Assembly (NCBI RefSeq): GCF_900021165.1
Contig: NZ_FCOQ01000030.1
Location: 62,001-126,000 of the forward strand
Origin: Paenibacillus phocaeensis
GTDB taxonomy: Bacteria > Bacillota > Bacilli > Paenibacillales > Paenibacillaceae
Direction of reading: 5' to 3'
DNA: 64,000 nt
A program made the position numbers and the translations under genes. Shown here piece by piece: positions 36,017-44,830 of the stretch; within the stretch, counting starts at the first letter, position 1; each line of letters starts with the position of its first letter. Under the pieces are notes generated by a model. The model was given only the letters and a program-made list of their open reading frames with translations, had not been told where the DNA came from and did no database searches.

Positions 36017-36676
36017 TCAGAAAAATTGCGGGTATTGCTTGGCCATGCGGTTCACCTGCTCGAGCAGGCTGCCCGAATGTTCCGTAACGGCTTGGCGCAG
36101 AGCTCCCGCATCGCGGCGGCGAATGGCCGCAACCATGTTTTCGTGCTGCTCGATGTGGGAGGGCAGAGCGCCTTCCATCTTGCCGTGCAGCAGACAGATC
36201 CGATTGTAATGAGAAGCTACCGATTCGATCGTATCCCAGGCCAGCGATTCCCCCGCCGTCTCAAAAATCAGCTGATGAAAACGGTTGTCTTTATGATAAA
36301 ATTCGATAAAATGCTTCTTGTCCATGTATTTCTTCTGTTTGCTGATCAATTCCTGCAGCGTGTCCGCCACCAGCTCGCTGCATTTGCGGATGAATTCATC
36401 CACCACGGCGGATTCCAGCGAAGTTCGAATAAACCATTCCTCGCGCACCCGCTGTACATCGATTTTGGACACCACCGTTTTGCGCTGCGGATAAATTTCC
36501 ACCAACCCGGACTGCTGCAGGCGCACGACGGCTTCCCGCACCGGCGTCCGGCTGACGCCGTAACGTTCGGACAACTTCTGGACGCTCACATCCATGCCCG
36601 GCTCCAACGTCATATTCATGATGTCCTCTTTGATTCTATTGTAAGTGACGTCATTCAATGAACTGCTGTTATTCAT
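36017..36676 (-). CDS. GntR family regulator, FadR subfamily (FCD domain)
   Basis: A 219-residue repressor: winged helix at 10-75 (LEPGMDVSVQKLSERYGVSRTPVREAVVRLQQSG region) and a C-terminal FCD effector domain with metal-binding-type residues (D/H in FHQLIFETAG, HENMVAAI, TEHSG). The ATG at 36676 lies inside the last codons of the upstream peptidase gene (8-bp overlap). Last gene of the hydantoinase operon. Palindromes matching a GntR-type operator occur before the first gene, so it probably represses its own operon in response to the substrate or a product. Confidence 0.92.
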   Translation of the reverse strand: MNNSSSLNDVTYNRIKEDIMNMTLEPGMDVSVQKLSERYGVSRTPVREAVVRLQQSGLVEIYPQRKTVVSKIDVQRVREEWFIRTSLESAVVDEFIRKCSELVADTLQELISKQKKYMDKKHFIEFYHKDNRFHQLIFETAGESLAWDTIESVASHYNRICLLHGKMEGALPSHIEQHENMVAAIRRRDAGALRQAVTEHSGSLLEQVNRMAKQYPQFF

Positions 36677-37376
36677 AATATTCAACGGCTTCCCTACACC
36701 TTCCCGAACTCACGCCTACAACATCACGATAGATGCTCTCCGCACCGGAAGAATCGTAACTCCAATACAACAGATAATCCAGAACAAACGGAGAATGGTG
36801 CAGTCCGTTCAGTTCCCGGGTAAACGCCATAGCGCCGATTTCACTCAAAGCGCGGATCGTAGAATCGTTCTTGAGCCCGAGAAAATGCCATAAGCGAATT
36901 TTCGCGGTTCGCGTGTAAATTTCGGTTGCAAACCGGTCTTCCACAGCATGAAAAATTTCATGCCCCAAGATAGTATTCATTATATCATCTTGCCGAAATA
37001 GATCAACCAAACCCGCTGCCTCCGCGGACACCCGCCGCGCCGCTCGGCGCGCGGGTTCCGTCATCATGACGATGTTGTCCGGCGGCGTATAGCAGGCGAA
37101 CAGGAGGCGTTTTCCCGTCATGGAGGTCTCCTTGAGCTCGATCTTTAACTTTAGTTTGTCGGCAAGCCGGCGTACATCCGTACAGCCGTATTCCTCGATC
37201 ATACGCCGGGCGTATTGTTTGCCGCAAAGCGCCGCTTTGGCCGTCAGCTCCGCGGTTTGTTCCGGCCGGATCCGGCGGCTTAGCGGATCTCTGGATAAGG
37301 CATACGCTCCCCAAGTGTCGTCGTCCACCCGCAGCAACGTCGCAAGCTTATCTTCCAACCGATTTGGCTCCCCCAT
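36669..37376 (-). CDS. ImmA/IrrE-like zinc metallopeptidase
   Basis: A 235-residue protein with the zinc-binding HEIFH motif at 139-143, preceded by ILG and followed by a likely third ligand E179 (ALSEIGAMAF). The N-terminal part (45-80, KQYARRMIEEYGCTDVRRLADKLKLKIE) matches the ImmA/IrrE layout, though overall similarity cannot be measured here. No signal peptide; cytoplasmic. GGAGGGGAGC precedes the ATG. It lies between the hydantoinase-like gene (21 bp) and the GntR gene (overlap). ImmA proteins cleave a partner repressor in mobile elements, so the coupled GntR protein is a candidate partner; this is inference. Confidence 0.75.
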   Translation of the reverse strand: MGEPNRLEDKLATLLRVDDDTWGAYALSRDPLSRRIRPEQTAELTAKAALCGKQYARRMIEEYGCTDVRRLADKLKLKIELKETSMTGKRLLFACYTPPDNIVMMTEPARRAARRVSAEAAGLVDLFRQDDIMNTILGHEIFHAVEDRFATEIYTRTAKIRLWHFLGLKNDSTIRALSEIGAMAFTRELNGLHHSPFVLDYLLYWSYDSSGAESIYRDVVGVSSGRCREAVEYYE

Positions 37377-37397
37377 GCTCCCCTCCTTTTCGGCACG

Positions 37398-39530
37398 TCA
37401 ACTTTGCTTCATATTGGCAGCGATCACGATCATCTCCGTATCCGGTTCAAAGGTGGACACTTCGATCTCCATGAGCAGCTCCAATTGTTCAAATTCGGAT
37501 GCTGTAAAATCCATTACCCGCGCGCCGATGCACAAATAATAGTCCGGCCGGGCAATCAGCTCCGTCCGGTAGACGGCCATGTCTTCCCACAATTTCTTCA
37601 CGGCGCGCAAATACTCGCCGGCGGTTGTCTTGATGGCCATGGCGCGGCCACGTTGAATTTTGATGAATCCTTTGCTGTCCAGAATCCGAATGGCACCGGC
37701 GTCTCCCGCTTTGTCGACCTGTTCGCCGAAGATATGGAAATACCGCGTCTTCTCCAGCAATTGCGTCCGCTCGACGGGAATCCGCATATCGTTTGCGGCA
37801 ATTTCCCGGAGTTCCTCCTCGCTGCACTCCTTCAGCAGCTCATTGGTTTTCACTTCCGTGGAACCGGTGGCGATCGCCGTGACCTTCGAGGTCTGCGGAT
37901 CGATATCGATATGGATTTCCACGCTCTCCGGCGTGGCCCCGCTTTGAATCGCTTTATTCATCGCTTCCATTTTGATCGCGCCGATCTGCTCTTTGGTCGG
38001 CGATGGAATGATCCGCTCCACCACGTCCCTGACCATGGCGAGAGCGACGCCGATCGAAGAGATGACCTCGGCGTTTTCGGGAATGCTGTATTTCAGCCCC
38101 ATTTTCTCCGCAAAATAGACGATCAGCGAAGCCGCCCCGCCCCCGACGCCAACCAGCGAAATCTGATCTTTCTCCAATTTGTATTTTTCCGCTAACGCCA
38201 AAATGACCGGTTCGATCTTCGCATACGCTTTCGCCATGATTTGCCCGGCGATATCCTCGGCCGTCGTGCCGCAATAATCGGCCAGCGCCTGCATCGCCTT
38301 CCGCGCCGCTTCCGCATTGCCGTAGGAGAAGTGCTCTTCCTTCACCAGTCCAAGCACATTGGCCGCGCAGGAATTCGTAATCGTCACCCGCTCGCCGCTC
38401 TCCAGGCGGATCGCCACATAGTCCGCCGGATCGCCGGGTTTGGGCGAGAAGAATTCAACCTTAGGCCCTTTGATTTGGGCCGGATCGGTAAATACCGCAT
38501 AATCAAGCCCGGCGATGTGCGCAGACCGCGGACCGACGTCAATCACCCCGTTTTTGTCGGCGCGCACCATCGATCCCCCGGCTACGCCGAGCACCCGTAC
38601 ATCCAGTGAATTGACATAGGTGGGATGACCGCCGACAATCGAGTAATCGATCGCCGGGCGGCCGTTCTTGATGACGCCGATATTGGTTGTCGTGCCGCCC
38701 ACCTCGAAATACACCCCGTTGGAGGCTCTTAGATACATCAAAGAGCCCATGACCGAAGCGGCCGGTCCGGACAACATCGTAAGAATCGGGCGCTTCTTCA
38801 TTTCGGTGATCTCCATGACCCCGCCGTCGCCGCGCATGATCATCAAGGGCACGTGCACGCCGGCTTCCCGAACGGATTGCTCCGTGGAATTGGCCGTATC
38901 CAACATTTTGGGAAGAATGCTGGCGTTAATCGCCGCTGTTCGGGTTCGACGGGTCAGCCCGTACAACTTCGTGATATCGGACGCCATCGTGGTGGGAAGC
39001 CCTTTTTTCTCCGCTTCCTCGTATACATGCTGCTCGGGTCCGCCGTGATCGACGCCAAAGGCCATGGACGGGACAATCACCTGCGCTCCCATCCGTTCCA
39101 GCTCTTCAATGACCTGCGGCACGGTCTCCTTTGCCATTTTCTTGACATTGATAAAGCGGTTGTAAATTTGAATCTGCTTGTTGTTCCCCAAGTCGATATT
39201 GGACAATTTCGTCTGTTTTTTGGCCAGGAAACCTTCAAATCCGCCTTTGCCCATGCCGATAATGCCAACCTGGGCGATATCGCCTTCGATCAGCGCGTTG
39301 GTCGCTTGCGTTGTACTGTGCGCGACGAACACGACGTCTTCCGGCCGGATCTGATTTTCCTTCAGACAGTTCTGGAAGCATTTCACAACCCCGGCGGCCA
39401 CGCCCCGAACATCGTCATGCGTCGTCTTCACGGACGATTTGCCGATAATCTCGTGGGTTTCGTTGTCGATGGCCACGGCTTTGGTATGCGTTCCTCCTAC
39501 GTCTATCCCCATGCGAATCATTCTGCTCAT
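37398..39530 (-). CDS. Hydantoinase/oxoprolinase family protein (HyuA-like)
   Basis: A 710-residue protein. The N-terminus MGIDVGGTHTKAVAID and later VGGTTTNIGV and VGVGGGAASLI are the ATP-binding motifs of the hydantoinase A/oxoprolinase fold (ASKHA). The family hydrolyses cyclic amides such as hydantoins or 5-oxoproline, or carboxylates ketones, using ATP. The usual HyuB partner is not in the window, and about 150 extra residues at the C-terminus (after LKEC near 560) do not match the A subunit, so the exact reaction is uncertain. In an operon with a permease upstream and ImmA-like and GntR genes downstream. Confidence 0.9.
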   Translation of the reverse strand: MSRMIRMGIDVGGTHTKAVAIDNETHEIIGKSSVKTTHDDVRGVAAGVVKCFQNCLKENQIRPEDVVFVAHSTTQATNALIEGDIAQVGIIGMGKGGFEGFLAKKQTKLSNIDLGNNKQIQIYNRFINVKKMAKETVPQVIEELERMGAQVIVPSMAFGVDHGGPEQHVYEEAEKKGLPTTMASDITKLYGLTRRTRTAAINASILPKMLDTANSTEQSVREAGVHVPLMIMRGDGGVMEITEMKKRPILTMLSGPAASVMGSLMYLRASNGVYFEVGGTTTNIGVIKNGRPAIDYSIVGGHPTYVNSLDVRVLGVAGGSMVRADKNGVIDVGPRSAHIAGLDYAVFTDPAQIKGPKVEFFSPKPGDPADYVAIRLESGERVTITNSCAANVLGLVKEEHFSYGNAEAARKAMQALADYCGTTAEDIAGQIMAKAYAKIEPVILALAEKYKLEKDQISLVGVGGGAASLIVYFAEKMGLKYSIPENAEVISSIGVALAMVRDVVERIIPSPTKEQIGAIKMEAMNKAIQSGATPESVEIHIDIDPQTSKVTAIATGSTEVKTNELLKECSEEELREIAANDMRIPVERTQLLEKTRYFHIFGEQVDKAGDAGAIRILDSKGFIKIQRGRAMAIKTTAGEYLRAVKKLWEDMAVYRTELIARPDYYLCIGARVMDFTASEFEQLELLMEIEVSTFEPDTEMIVIAANMKQS

Positions 39531-39588
39531 GTTTGTCCTCCCATCCTTGAATCGCCGGCTCCCCCAAAGGCGGCAGCCGGCTGCTCTG

Positions 39589-40941
39589 TTAAACCAGACT
39601 GCCGTACATCACGTACACGACGGCGCAAAGAAGAATCCCGATGATCCAGCCCGTAGGAATGGACATCTTCATATATTCTCTGGCCGGCACCTTCGTATAG
39701 CCGAAGCCCCAGGCAACCCAGGACTGGGTCACGTCCAAGTGCTGCGGCGCAACTGTCGTCACAGCGAATAACGGATACAAGAATTGCACCGGCCAGGCGG
39801 CCGTTGCTACGACCACGGCCAGAATGGCCGCCCCCGATCCGACCAGATTCATCGGGCCGCGGAAGAAGCCGAGCGGCGTTAAGACGGCAAATACGATACA
39901 GAGCAAGAGCGCCGTCTGCGGCATCACTCCGCCGAAGAGGATTTTAAAGTAGGGCGCTGCGTAGGTCGCCGCATTATTGAACATGGCGAGCGTCAGCAGG
40001 AACCCGATCATAGGCGCTACATCGATCGCCCCGTCCGCAAACTGCTTCGATAACATGCGGCAAATGCTGGCGAAGCCGCCCTTTAATTTGCCGCAGGTCA
40101 ACAAAGCGAACAAGCCGGCAGCGATAAATCCGAAAATGATCGGAATTTTGAACAGAACCACACCGATGACTGGCAGGATGATTGCAATCCAGGAGATGGC
40201 CGGCGCATCGCTGGAATGTTGTTCTTCAGGCGTCTCAGCCGCCCAGGCGCGGGAGAGCTTCTTGGTGTTCATAGCGAGGTTGGCCACAACGAGCACGATG
40301 ATCAACGAGACGCCCATCGCGATCATGCCGAAGGTGAAATAGTCGTTATAATCATAGCTGGCATAGCTTTCGTTAGCGGTAGCGAAGAAGGCCTGATACT
40401 GTTTGAAGTTCACGATATTCCCGAAGATCCCGGCCATAATGGAGCCCATGAAGGAAAATAAGGCGATCGGCGAAGGAATGCCGAGCGACAACATGATCGG
40501 CAAGACGATGACGGCGATAGAAATCACCGGCCCGATGCCGGTCATAGAGGTGAAAATCACGGCTGTCACAATACAAAGCAGCGACATGGTCACCCGCGGT
40601 TTGTCTCCGCCCAATTCCACCACTTTGCGAATTAGAGTGGCGGCGATGCCGGTGTCGATCAAGATTCTGCCGAAGAATGCACCGAAGAAAACGTTTACAA
40701 GTATGGCTTTGCCATAGTTTTCGGGTCCCGTCTGAAACACATTTGTCAGCACGGAAACCCAGGTCTGTCCCTCCATCATGGAGTTCGGCGAAATGGCATT
40801 GCCGATCAAAGCGATCGCCGTCCATAGGACCGACATGATAAAGAAGCCAACCATCAGGTTGTACCCCTTCACGCAATACCACACGAGCCCAAAAAACGAC
40901 AGGACCATCATGAAACCGATTACAACATTGGCTGCATCCAC
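39589..40941 (-). CDS. Putative organic-acid/hydantoin permease
   Basis: A 450-residue membrane protein with about eleven helices. It resembles the ion-transporter superfamily members of the GntP/DcuC/CitMHS type: the pattern AFFGRILIDTGIAATLIRKV and TGIGPVISIAVIVLPIML, SIMAGIFGNIVNFKQYQ, and a second-half repeat at VAPMIGFLLTLAMFNNAA. GTG start with GAGGAGG seven bases upstream. First gene of the hydantoinase operon, so it probably imports the substrate. The family assignment is tentative. Confidence 0.82.
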   Translation of the reverse strand: MDAANVVIGFMMVLSFFGLVWYCVKGYNLMVGFFIMSVLWTAIALIGNAISPNSMMEGQTWVSVLTNVFQTGPENYGKAILVNVFFGAFFGRILIDTGIAATLIRKVVELGGDKPRVTMSLLCIVTAVIFTSMTGIGPVISIAVIVLPIMLSLGIPSPIALFSFMGSIMAGIFGNIVNFKQYQAFFATANESYASYDYNDYFTFGMIAMGVSLIIVLVVANLAMNTKKLSRAWAAETPEEQHSSDAPAISWIAIILPVIGVVLFKIPIIFGFIAAGLFALLTCGKLKGGFASICRMLSKQFADGAIDVAPMIGFLLTLAMFNNAATYAAPYFKILFGGVMPQTALLLCIVFAVLTPLGFFRGPMNLVGSGAAILAVVVATAAWPVQFLYPLFAVTTVAPQHLDVTQSWVAWGFGYTKVPAREYMKMSIPTGWIIGILLCAVVYVMYGSLV

Positions 40942-40980
40942 AAAATGCCCTCCTCAAAAAATAGGAATAAAACAACGTTA

Positions 40981-41022
40981 ACTAACATACTAACATGCTA
41001 TTTTTGTTACTAACATGTTAGT
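40981..41022. promoter_or_regulatory. Candidate GntR operators of the hydantoinase operon
   Basis: ACTAACAT is repeated in tandem at 40981-40996, and ACTAACATGTTAGT at 41009-41022 is a perfect 14-bp palindrome. Together three half-sites in one orientation and one inverted lie 40-80 bp upstream of the permease start, where a repressor would block the promoter. GTTAGT recurs at about 41078. Confidence 0.65.
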
Positions 41023-41093
41023 TGTTCGGTGAAATATTACCATGTCGCCCAGATCGCGTCAATAGGTTTCCGCACACGTTAGTTCTGGTGTTG

Positions 41094-41123
41094 AAAAAAG
41101 AAAACCGCCTACAAAAAGGCGGT
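41094..41123 (-). terminator. Intrinsic terminator of the secreted metallopeptidase
   Basis: ACCGCCT (41104-41110) pairs with AGGCGGT (41117-41123), and the minus strand continues with TTTTCTTTTTTC. It is 66 bp after the metallopeptidase stop. Confidence 0.9.
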
Positions 41124-41189
41124 CATTTACACGGTTCACGTTAATGAAGTATAAACTTCTCAATACCGTAACCCTCCGTAACTCATGAT

Positions 41190-42608
41190 TTATGAGGTAC
41201 GCTCTACTTTTATGGAAGAAGTCTTGTCGTTAAAGTCGTTACCGAGATAGGAAGTATCACTCAGCAATACTTTGGTTGCTCCCTGGAAATCTCCATGCTC
41301 ATAAAGGGTAACCTTGTAGCCGCTCGGTACTTTTAGGGAAGAGATCGAGTCGTTAGGGATTCCCTTAGCGGCAAGATCGCTTACGTTATAACTGCCCACA
41401 TCCAGGCTGACAGCGGCCCCCTTGTAATTGGCATCCTTATAAACGACAGGTATTCTTTCAATCTTGAGGGAAGACGTCTTATCATTAAAATCTCCGAGAG
41501 ATGCGGCGTCCGAGGTAACCACCCTTTGCGCACCGCCGAAATTCAAATGTTCATAGAGAGTGACCTTAATGCCGGGAGTCACCTTCAACGAAGAAAGCGT
41601 ATCGTTTGCAATACCGGCCGCTACCATTTCATTGTAATTGTAGGAGCCTGTCCCAAGCGTTACGGCATACCCCCCGTAATTGGCATCTCCGTAGAAGATG
41701 GCCCCTTCCGAGATCGTCTCCCCATAGGTGACTTGAGGGAACTCTCGGCGTGCGGCCTGGTATTGGCTTTCGAATTCACTGGGCCAGCCGAAAGCCGTGA
41801 CGGCGAGAGCTTTCAAATCAGCCTTAGCCGCGCCACTCATAAAGTGTACGTACTCGCCCATATTCATATTTCTCGTATACTGACCGGACGAATTTTTCGG
41901 GTAGTGCTGAGCCAGCAACTGGAAGTATCTCGTCAGCACTTGCTTCCCTCCATGGTTGCTATAAATCGGATAATACCAGTTTTTAAACCAGTAGGTTCCG
42001 GCTTGCGGGAAATTTTCCGCCTTGCTGGTGAAGCTGTTGTAAATTCGCTGGGCTTCGCTGTTTAATCCTAATGCTTTATAAACATCATATTGATAAATTT
42101 CAGCCCACTTGCTGTCTCCCCACAGTCTGAAGGCGGGAGAACCCTTCGTGCCATTGGTCGCGAATTCTACGATATGGGCCACCTCATGGACCAGGACATC
42201 CAAATTCCAACCGCTTGGACTCTTGAAGTCGGAGCCGCCGATATCGATGACATTACGGTAGTCATGGTCGGCGTTATAAGCGTAGCCTGGGTGGCCGCCG
42301 CTATACTTCTTGTTATGGAGAACGACATAAAGCCGACCATCCCCGCCCATCGGGCCATAAGTTTGCTTGGTGTATCTCCATACATCGGCAGCGGTCGAAT
42401 GAATCCAGCCTATTTGATTCGGGTCGATATCCCCATCTACATAAACCGCCACCTCATCATTGTAGTCGACCAACTTAAGCAACTCCTTATGCTCAAACCA
42501 GTGCTCTTGCCAGGTTGGAGGCGGAGCGCTCGCCGCGCTTGCCGATGCCTGCGGAAGGGAACATAAAACAATAACTAACGCCATAAAGAAAACCCATGAT
42601 TTCTTCAC
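41190..42608 (-). CDS. Secreted metallopeptidase with two beta/gamma-crystallin domains
   Basis: A 472-residue exported protein: signal peptide 1-27 (ALVIVLCSLPQASASA), then a metallopeptidase-like domain with HEVAH (141-145) and downstream W/E residues (KWAEIYQYDVYKALG), then from about 295 to the end four Greek-key half-motifs forming two beta/gamma-crystallin domains. Each domain carries NDxxSS-type Ca2+-binding loops (NDTLSS, NDKTSS, NDSISS, NDKTSS), and each half-domain has the Y/F..G segments VTLYEHLNFGG, VTLYEHGDFQG. The peptidase family is not certain; substrate unknown. It has its own terminator and appears monocistronic. Confidence 0.85.
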   Translation of the reverse strand: MKKSWVFFMALVIVLCSLPQASASAASAPPPTWQEHWFEHKELLKLVDYNDEVAVYVDGDIDPNQIGWIHSTAADVWRYTKQTYGPMGGDGRLYVVLHNKKYSGGHPGYAYNADHDYRNVIDIGGSDFKSPSGWNLDVLVHEVAHIVEFATNGTKGSPAFRLWGDSKWAEIYQYDVYKALGLNSEAQRIYNSFTSKAENFPQAGTYWFKNWYYPIYSNHGGKQVLTRYFQLLAQHYPKNSSGQYTRNMNMGEYVHFMSGAAKADLKALAVTAFGWPSEFESQYQAARREFPQVTYGETISEGAIFYGDANYGGYAVTLGTGSYNYNEMVAAGIANDTLSSLKVTPGIKVTLYEHLNFGGAQRVVTSDAASLGDFNDKTSSLKIERIPVVYKDANYKGAAVSLDVGSYNVSDLAAKGIPNDSISSLKVPSGYKVTLYEHGDFQGATKVLLSDTSYLGNDFNDKTSSIKVERTS

Positions 42609-42726
42609 AATACCTTCCTCCTCATTCGTTCATTTCCTTTAATTTAAATATTATGGAATATGTTTACATGGCATAGATTAATTAATTTTGGTAGATAATG
42701 CAACCTCAAAATATACTTTGGGAAAA

Positions 42727-42755
42727 ATAAAAAAACATCTGCTAGATGCAGATGT
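42727..42755 (-). terminator. Intrinsic terminator of the coiled-coil gene
   Basis: ACATCTGC pairs with GCAGATGT around a five-base loop, and the minus strand continues into seven T then ATTTTTCC. It lies 45 bp after the gene's stop. Confidence 0.9.
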
Positions 42756-42799
42756 AGGTTCATGCTAACCAGGATCCGGTTTGTTGGAGTTCTCAAAAT

Positions 42800-43159
42800 T
42801 TATAGAATTTTTTCCTTTAATAAAAAAATATCGCGATCATGCTCCGAGGCCTTGTTCATCAAGTACCTCATGGTCTCGGGAACGTTGCCCGGCTCCGATT
42901 CGATCCGCGCCAGCTGCTCGTCTACAGAATGGACAACACCTTTCAATTCGTCCATATCCGCCTTCAATTCATTCACGTCCGCTTTCATCACTGTCATGTC
43001 CGCCTTTAATTCATTCACGTCCGCCTTTAATTCGTTCATATCTGATTTCATCACGACCATGTCTGCCTTCATACTCTGCTGTTCAGTAACCACCTTGCCA
43101 ACCATCCCAATCAGTTGAGAGAGCATATCCTCGATGCGATCCAGTCTATCCTCGGACAT
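42800..43159 (-). CDS. Small coiled-coil protein with heptad tandem repeats
   Basis: A 119-residue cytoplasmic protein dominated by a coiled coil (residues 28-75), in which units like NELKADV and ADMTVMKADV repeat every seven residues. The corresponding DNA repeats with a 21-bp period. No enzyme domain or signal peptide; the tail (95-119) is mixed charge. It is flanked by terminators on both sides in its own transcription unit, with a GGGAGGT site before the ATG. Similar short heptad proteins are common in Bacillales and of unknown role. Confidence 0.78.
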   Translation of the reverse strand: MSEDRLDRIEDMLSQLIGMVGKVVTEQQSMKADMVVMKSDMNELKADVNELKADMTVMKADVNELKADMDELKGVVHSVDEQLARIESEPGNVPETMRYLMNKASEHDRDIFLLKEKIL

Positions 43160-43304
43160 TGTGTACCTCCCTGTGCAAAGTTATATTCCTATAGTGGATC
43201 ATAACAAACGTGTGTTCGGGCGTCAAGATTCGACTTTGAGTCGAATCCACTGCATCTGCTCTGCTTCATCATGGGAACATGACTTTTTGAACAACCTTAT
43301 AGTT

Positions 43305-44060
43305 TCAATGGTTTCGCCACTTCATGAAACGATAGTCCAGGAGGTCCACCAGCAGGAACAGGACGAATCCGACCAGGCTGAACAGCAGGATGCCGGCGTA
43401 CATTTGCGGATAATCGAGCCTCAGCCAGGCGTCCATGATAAAGAAACCCATGCCATGCTCGGTGCCGTAGATTTCCGTGAAGAACAGGACCGAAATCGCC
43501 GTGCCCAGCGAGATGCGGATCGTGCTGAGGATCACGGACAACGCACCGGGAAGGGTAATATGCCAAAATTTCTGACCGGCCCCGGCACCGATGGTTGTCA
43601 GGACCTCATAGGCGTTTGCGGGAATTGCTTTAACTCCGTCCCGTACGGAAATGATAATCTGGAACAACAGGATCAGCATGATCATGAGGATCTTGGACGT
43701 CTCGCCAAGCCCGAAGAACAGCATCGCCACCGGGAGCAGTGCGATCTTCGGCACCGGGTATGTCAAATACACCACCGGGTCCAGCAGTTTATTCCAGAGC
43801 GGCGAACGCCCCATCAGAAGTCCGATCAGCAAGCCGGCGACCAGCGCCAGCAGGACACCGGCAAAAATGCGCATCAAACTGTAGCCGACATTCAGCGCGA
43901 CCTCCCTTCCGCCAAGCTGTCCCATGGCCCGATAGACTTCCAGCGGACCGGGCAAGATCGGATGATTCACCAGCAAATACGCCGCGTACCATAGCGCGTT
44001 TATCCCCAGGAACACTAGTAGTAATCGGAATATATAAATAAGCCGTCGTTGATTCACCAT
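43305..44060 (-). CDS. ABC transporter permease, sulfonate/nitrate/taurine type
   Basis: A 251-residue permease with about six helices and the EAA motif EVLTTIGAGAGQKFWHITLP near residue 165, matching the SsuC/TauC group of the NitT family. It overlaps the ATPase stop by 7 bp. It is the last gene of a binding-protein, ATPase, permease operon. Substrate could be an alkanesulfonate, taurine, nitrate or pyrimidine precursor; no catabolic gene nearby decides it. Confidence 0.9.
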   Translation of the reverse strand: MVNQRRLIYIFRLLLVFLGINALWYAAYLLVNHPILPGPLEVYRAMGQLGGREVALNVGYSLMRIFAGVLLALVAGLLIGLLMGRSPLWNKLLDPVVYLTYPVPKIALLPVAMLFFGLGETSKILMIMLILLFQIIISVRDGVKAIPANAYEVLTTIGAGAGQKFWHITLPGALSVILSTIRISLGTAISVLFFTEIYGTEHGMGFFIMDAWLRLDYPQMYAGILLFSLVGFVLFLLVDLLDYRFMKWRNH

Positions 44061-44830
44061 TTCGTCTGCATAACCTTTCTGATTCTCTTGATCTGGGCAA
44101 AAAAAGCGTCGCTGGCCCGCTTCTCCTCGTATTCCAGCCCGAATACCGCCTCGTTGTCGATAATCTCCGGCGCCTCGCGCTTGTTGGAGGGGAGCATGAT
44201 GATCTTCTGTCCCAGCAGAACGGCCTCGTCCACATCATGCGTCACGAACAGCGCTGTGGCCGGGTTGTCCCGCCAATGCTCCAGGAACAACTGCTGCAGC
44301 GCTTCCCGCGTCATCGCATCCAGCGCAGAGAACGGCTCGTCCAGCAATAAAATCGACGGCACAATCGCAAAGGCCCGCGCAATCGCCACCCGCTGCTGCT
44401 GTCCCCCGCTCAGCGACAACGGATAACGTTCCGCCAACTCTGCGATGCCCATCGCAGACAGCCATCGGTCAATTTGAGCCTCCCGTGCTTGCTTGTCCTG
44501 CCCCGTGGGATTCGCGATCTTCATCGCCACCCTGATGTTGGCCCTTACCGTCTTCCAAGGGAGCAGGCCGTAATTTTGCGGCACCAGACCAATCAGAATA
44601 TCCTGCCCGCGCAGCGATCGCCCATTGAACAGCAGCTCCCCCCGGTATTCCGGCAGGAGGCCGGATACAGCGCGCAGCAGGGTGGATTTTCCGCTCCCGG
44701 AAGGTCCCAATAGGGTGTAAATCCCATGCTCCGGCAAGGTGAAATCCACTCTGCCCAGTGCCAATTCCCCGCTCTTGTACTCGACCTCAAGCCCCTTTAC
44801 GCTTAGCCCGTTATTGCTTGAATTGGACAT
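44054..44830 (-). CDS. ABC transporter ATP-binding protein, sulfonate/nitrate type
   Basis: A 258-residue ATPase: Walker A GPSGSGKST, signature LSGGQQQRVAIARA, Walker B ILLLDEPFSALDA and H-loop VTHDVDEAVLLG. It is of the SsuB/TauB group. The ATG lies within the last codons of the binding-protein gene (20-bp overlap) and its stop overlaps the permease start, so all three are translationally coupled. Confidence 0.93.
   Translation of the reverse strand: MSNSSNNGLSVKGLEVEYKSGELALGRVDFTLPEHGIYTLLGPSGSGKSTLLRAVSGLLPEYRGELLFNGRSLRGQDILIGLVPQNYGLLPWKTVRANIRVAMKIANPTGQDKQAREAQIDRWLSAMGIAELAERYPLSLSGGQQQRVAIARAFAIVPSILLLDEPFSALDAMTREALQQLFLEHWRDNPATALFVTHDVDEAVLLGQKIIMLPSNKREAPEIIDNEAVFGLEYEEKRASDAFFAQIKRIRKVMQTKW

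Noticed and set aside
38853-39644. Plus-strand frame of 263 codons opposite the hydantoinase gene
   Set aside because: Antisense shadow; runs into the intergenic region without regulatory signals.
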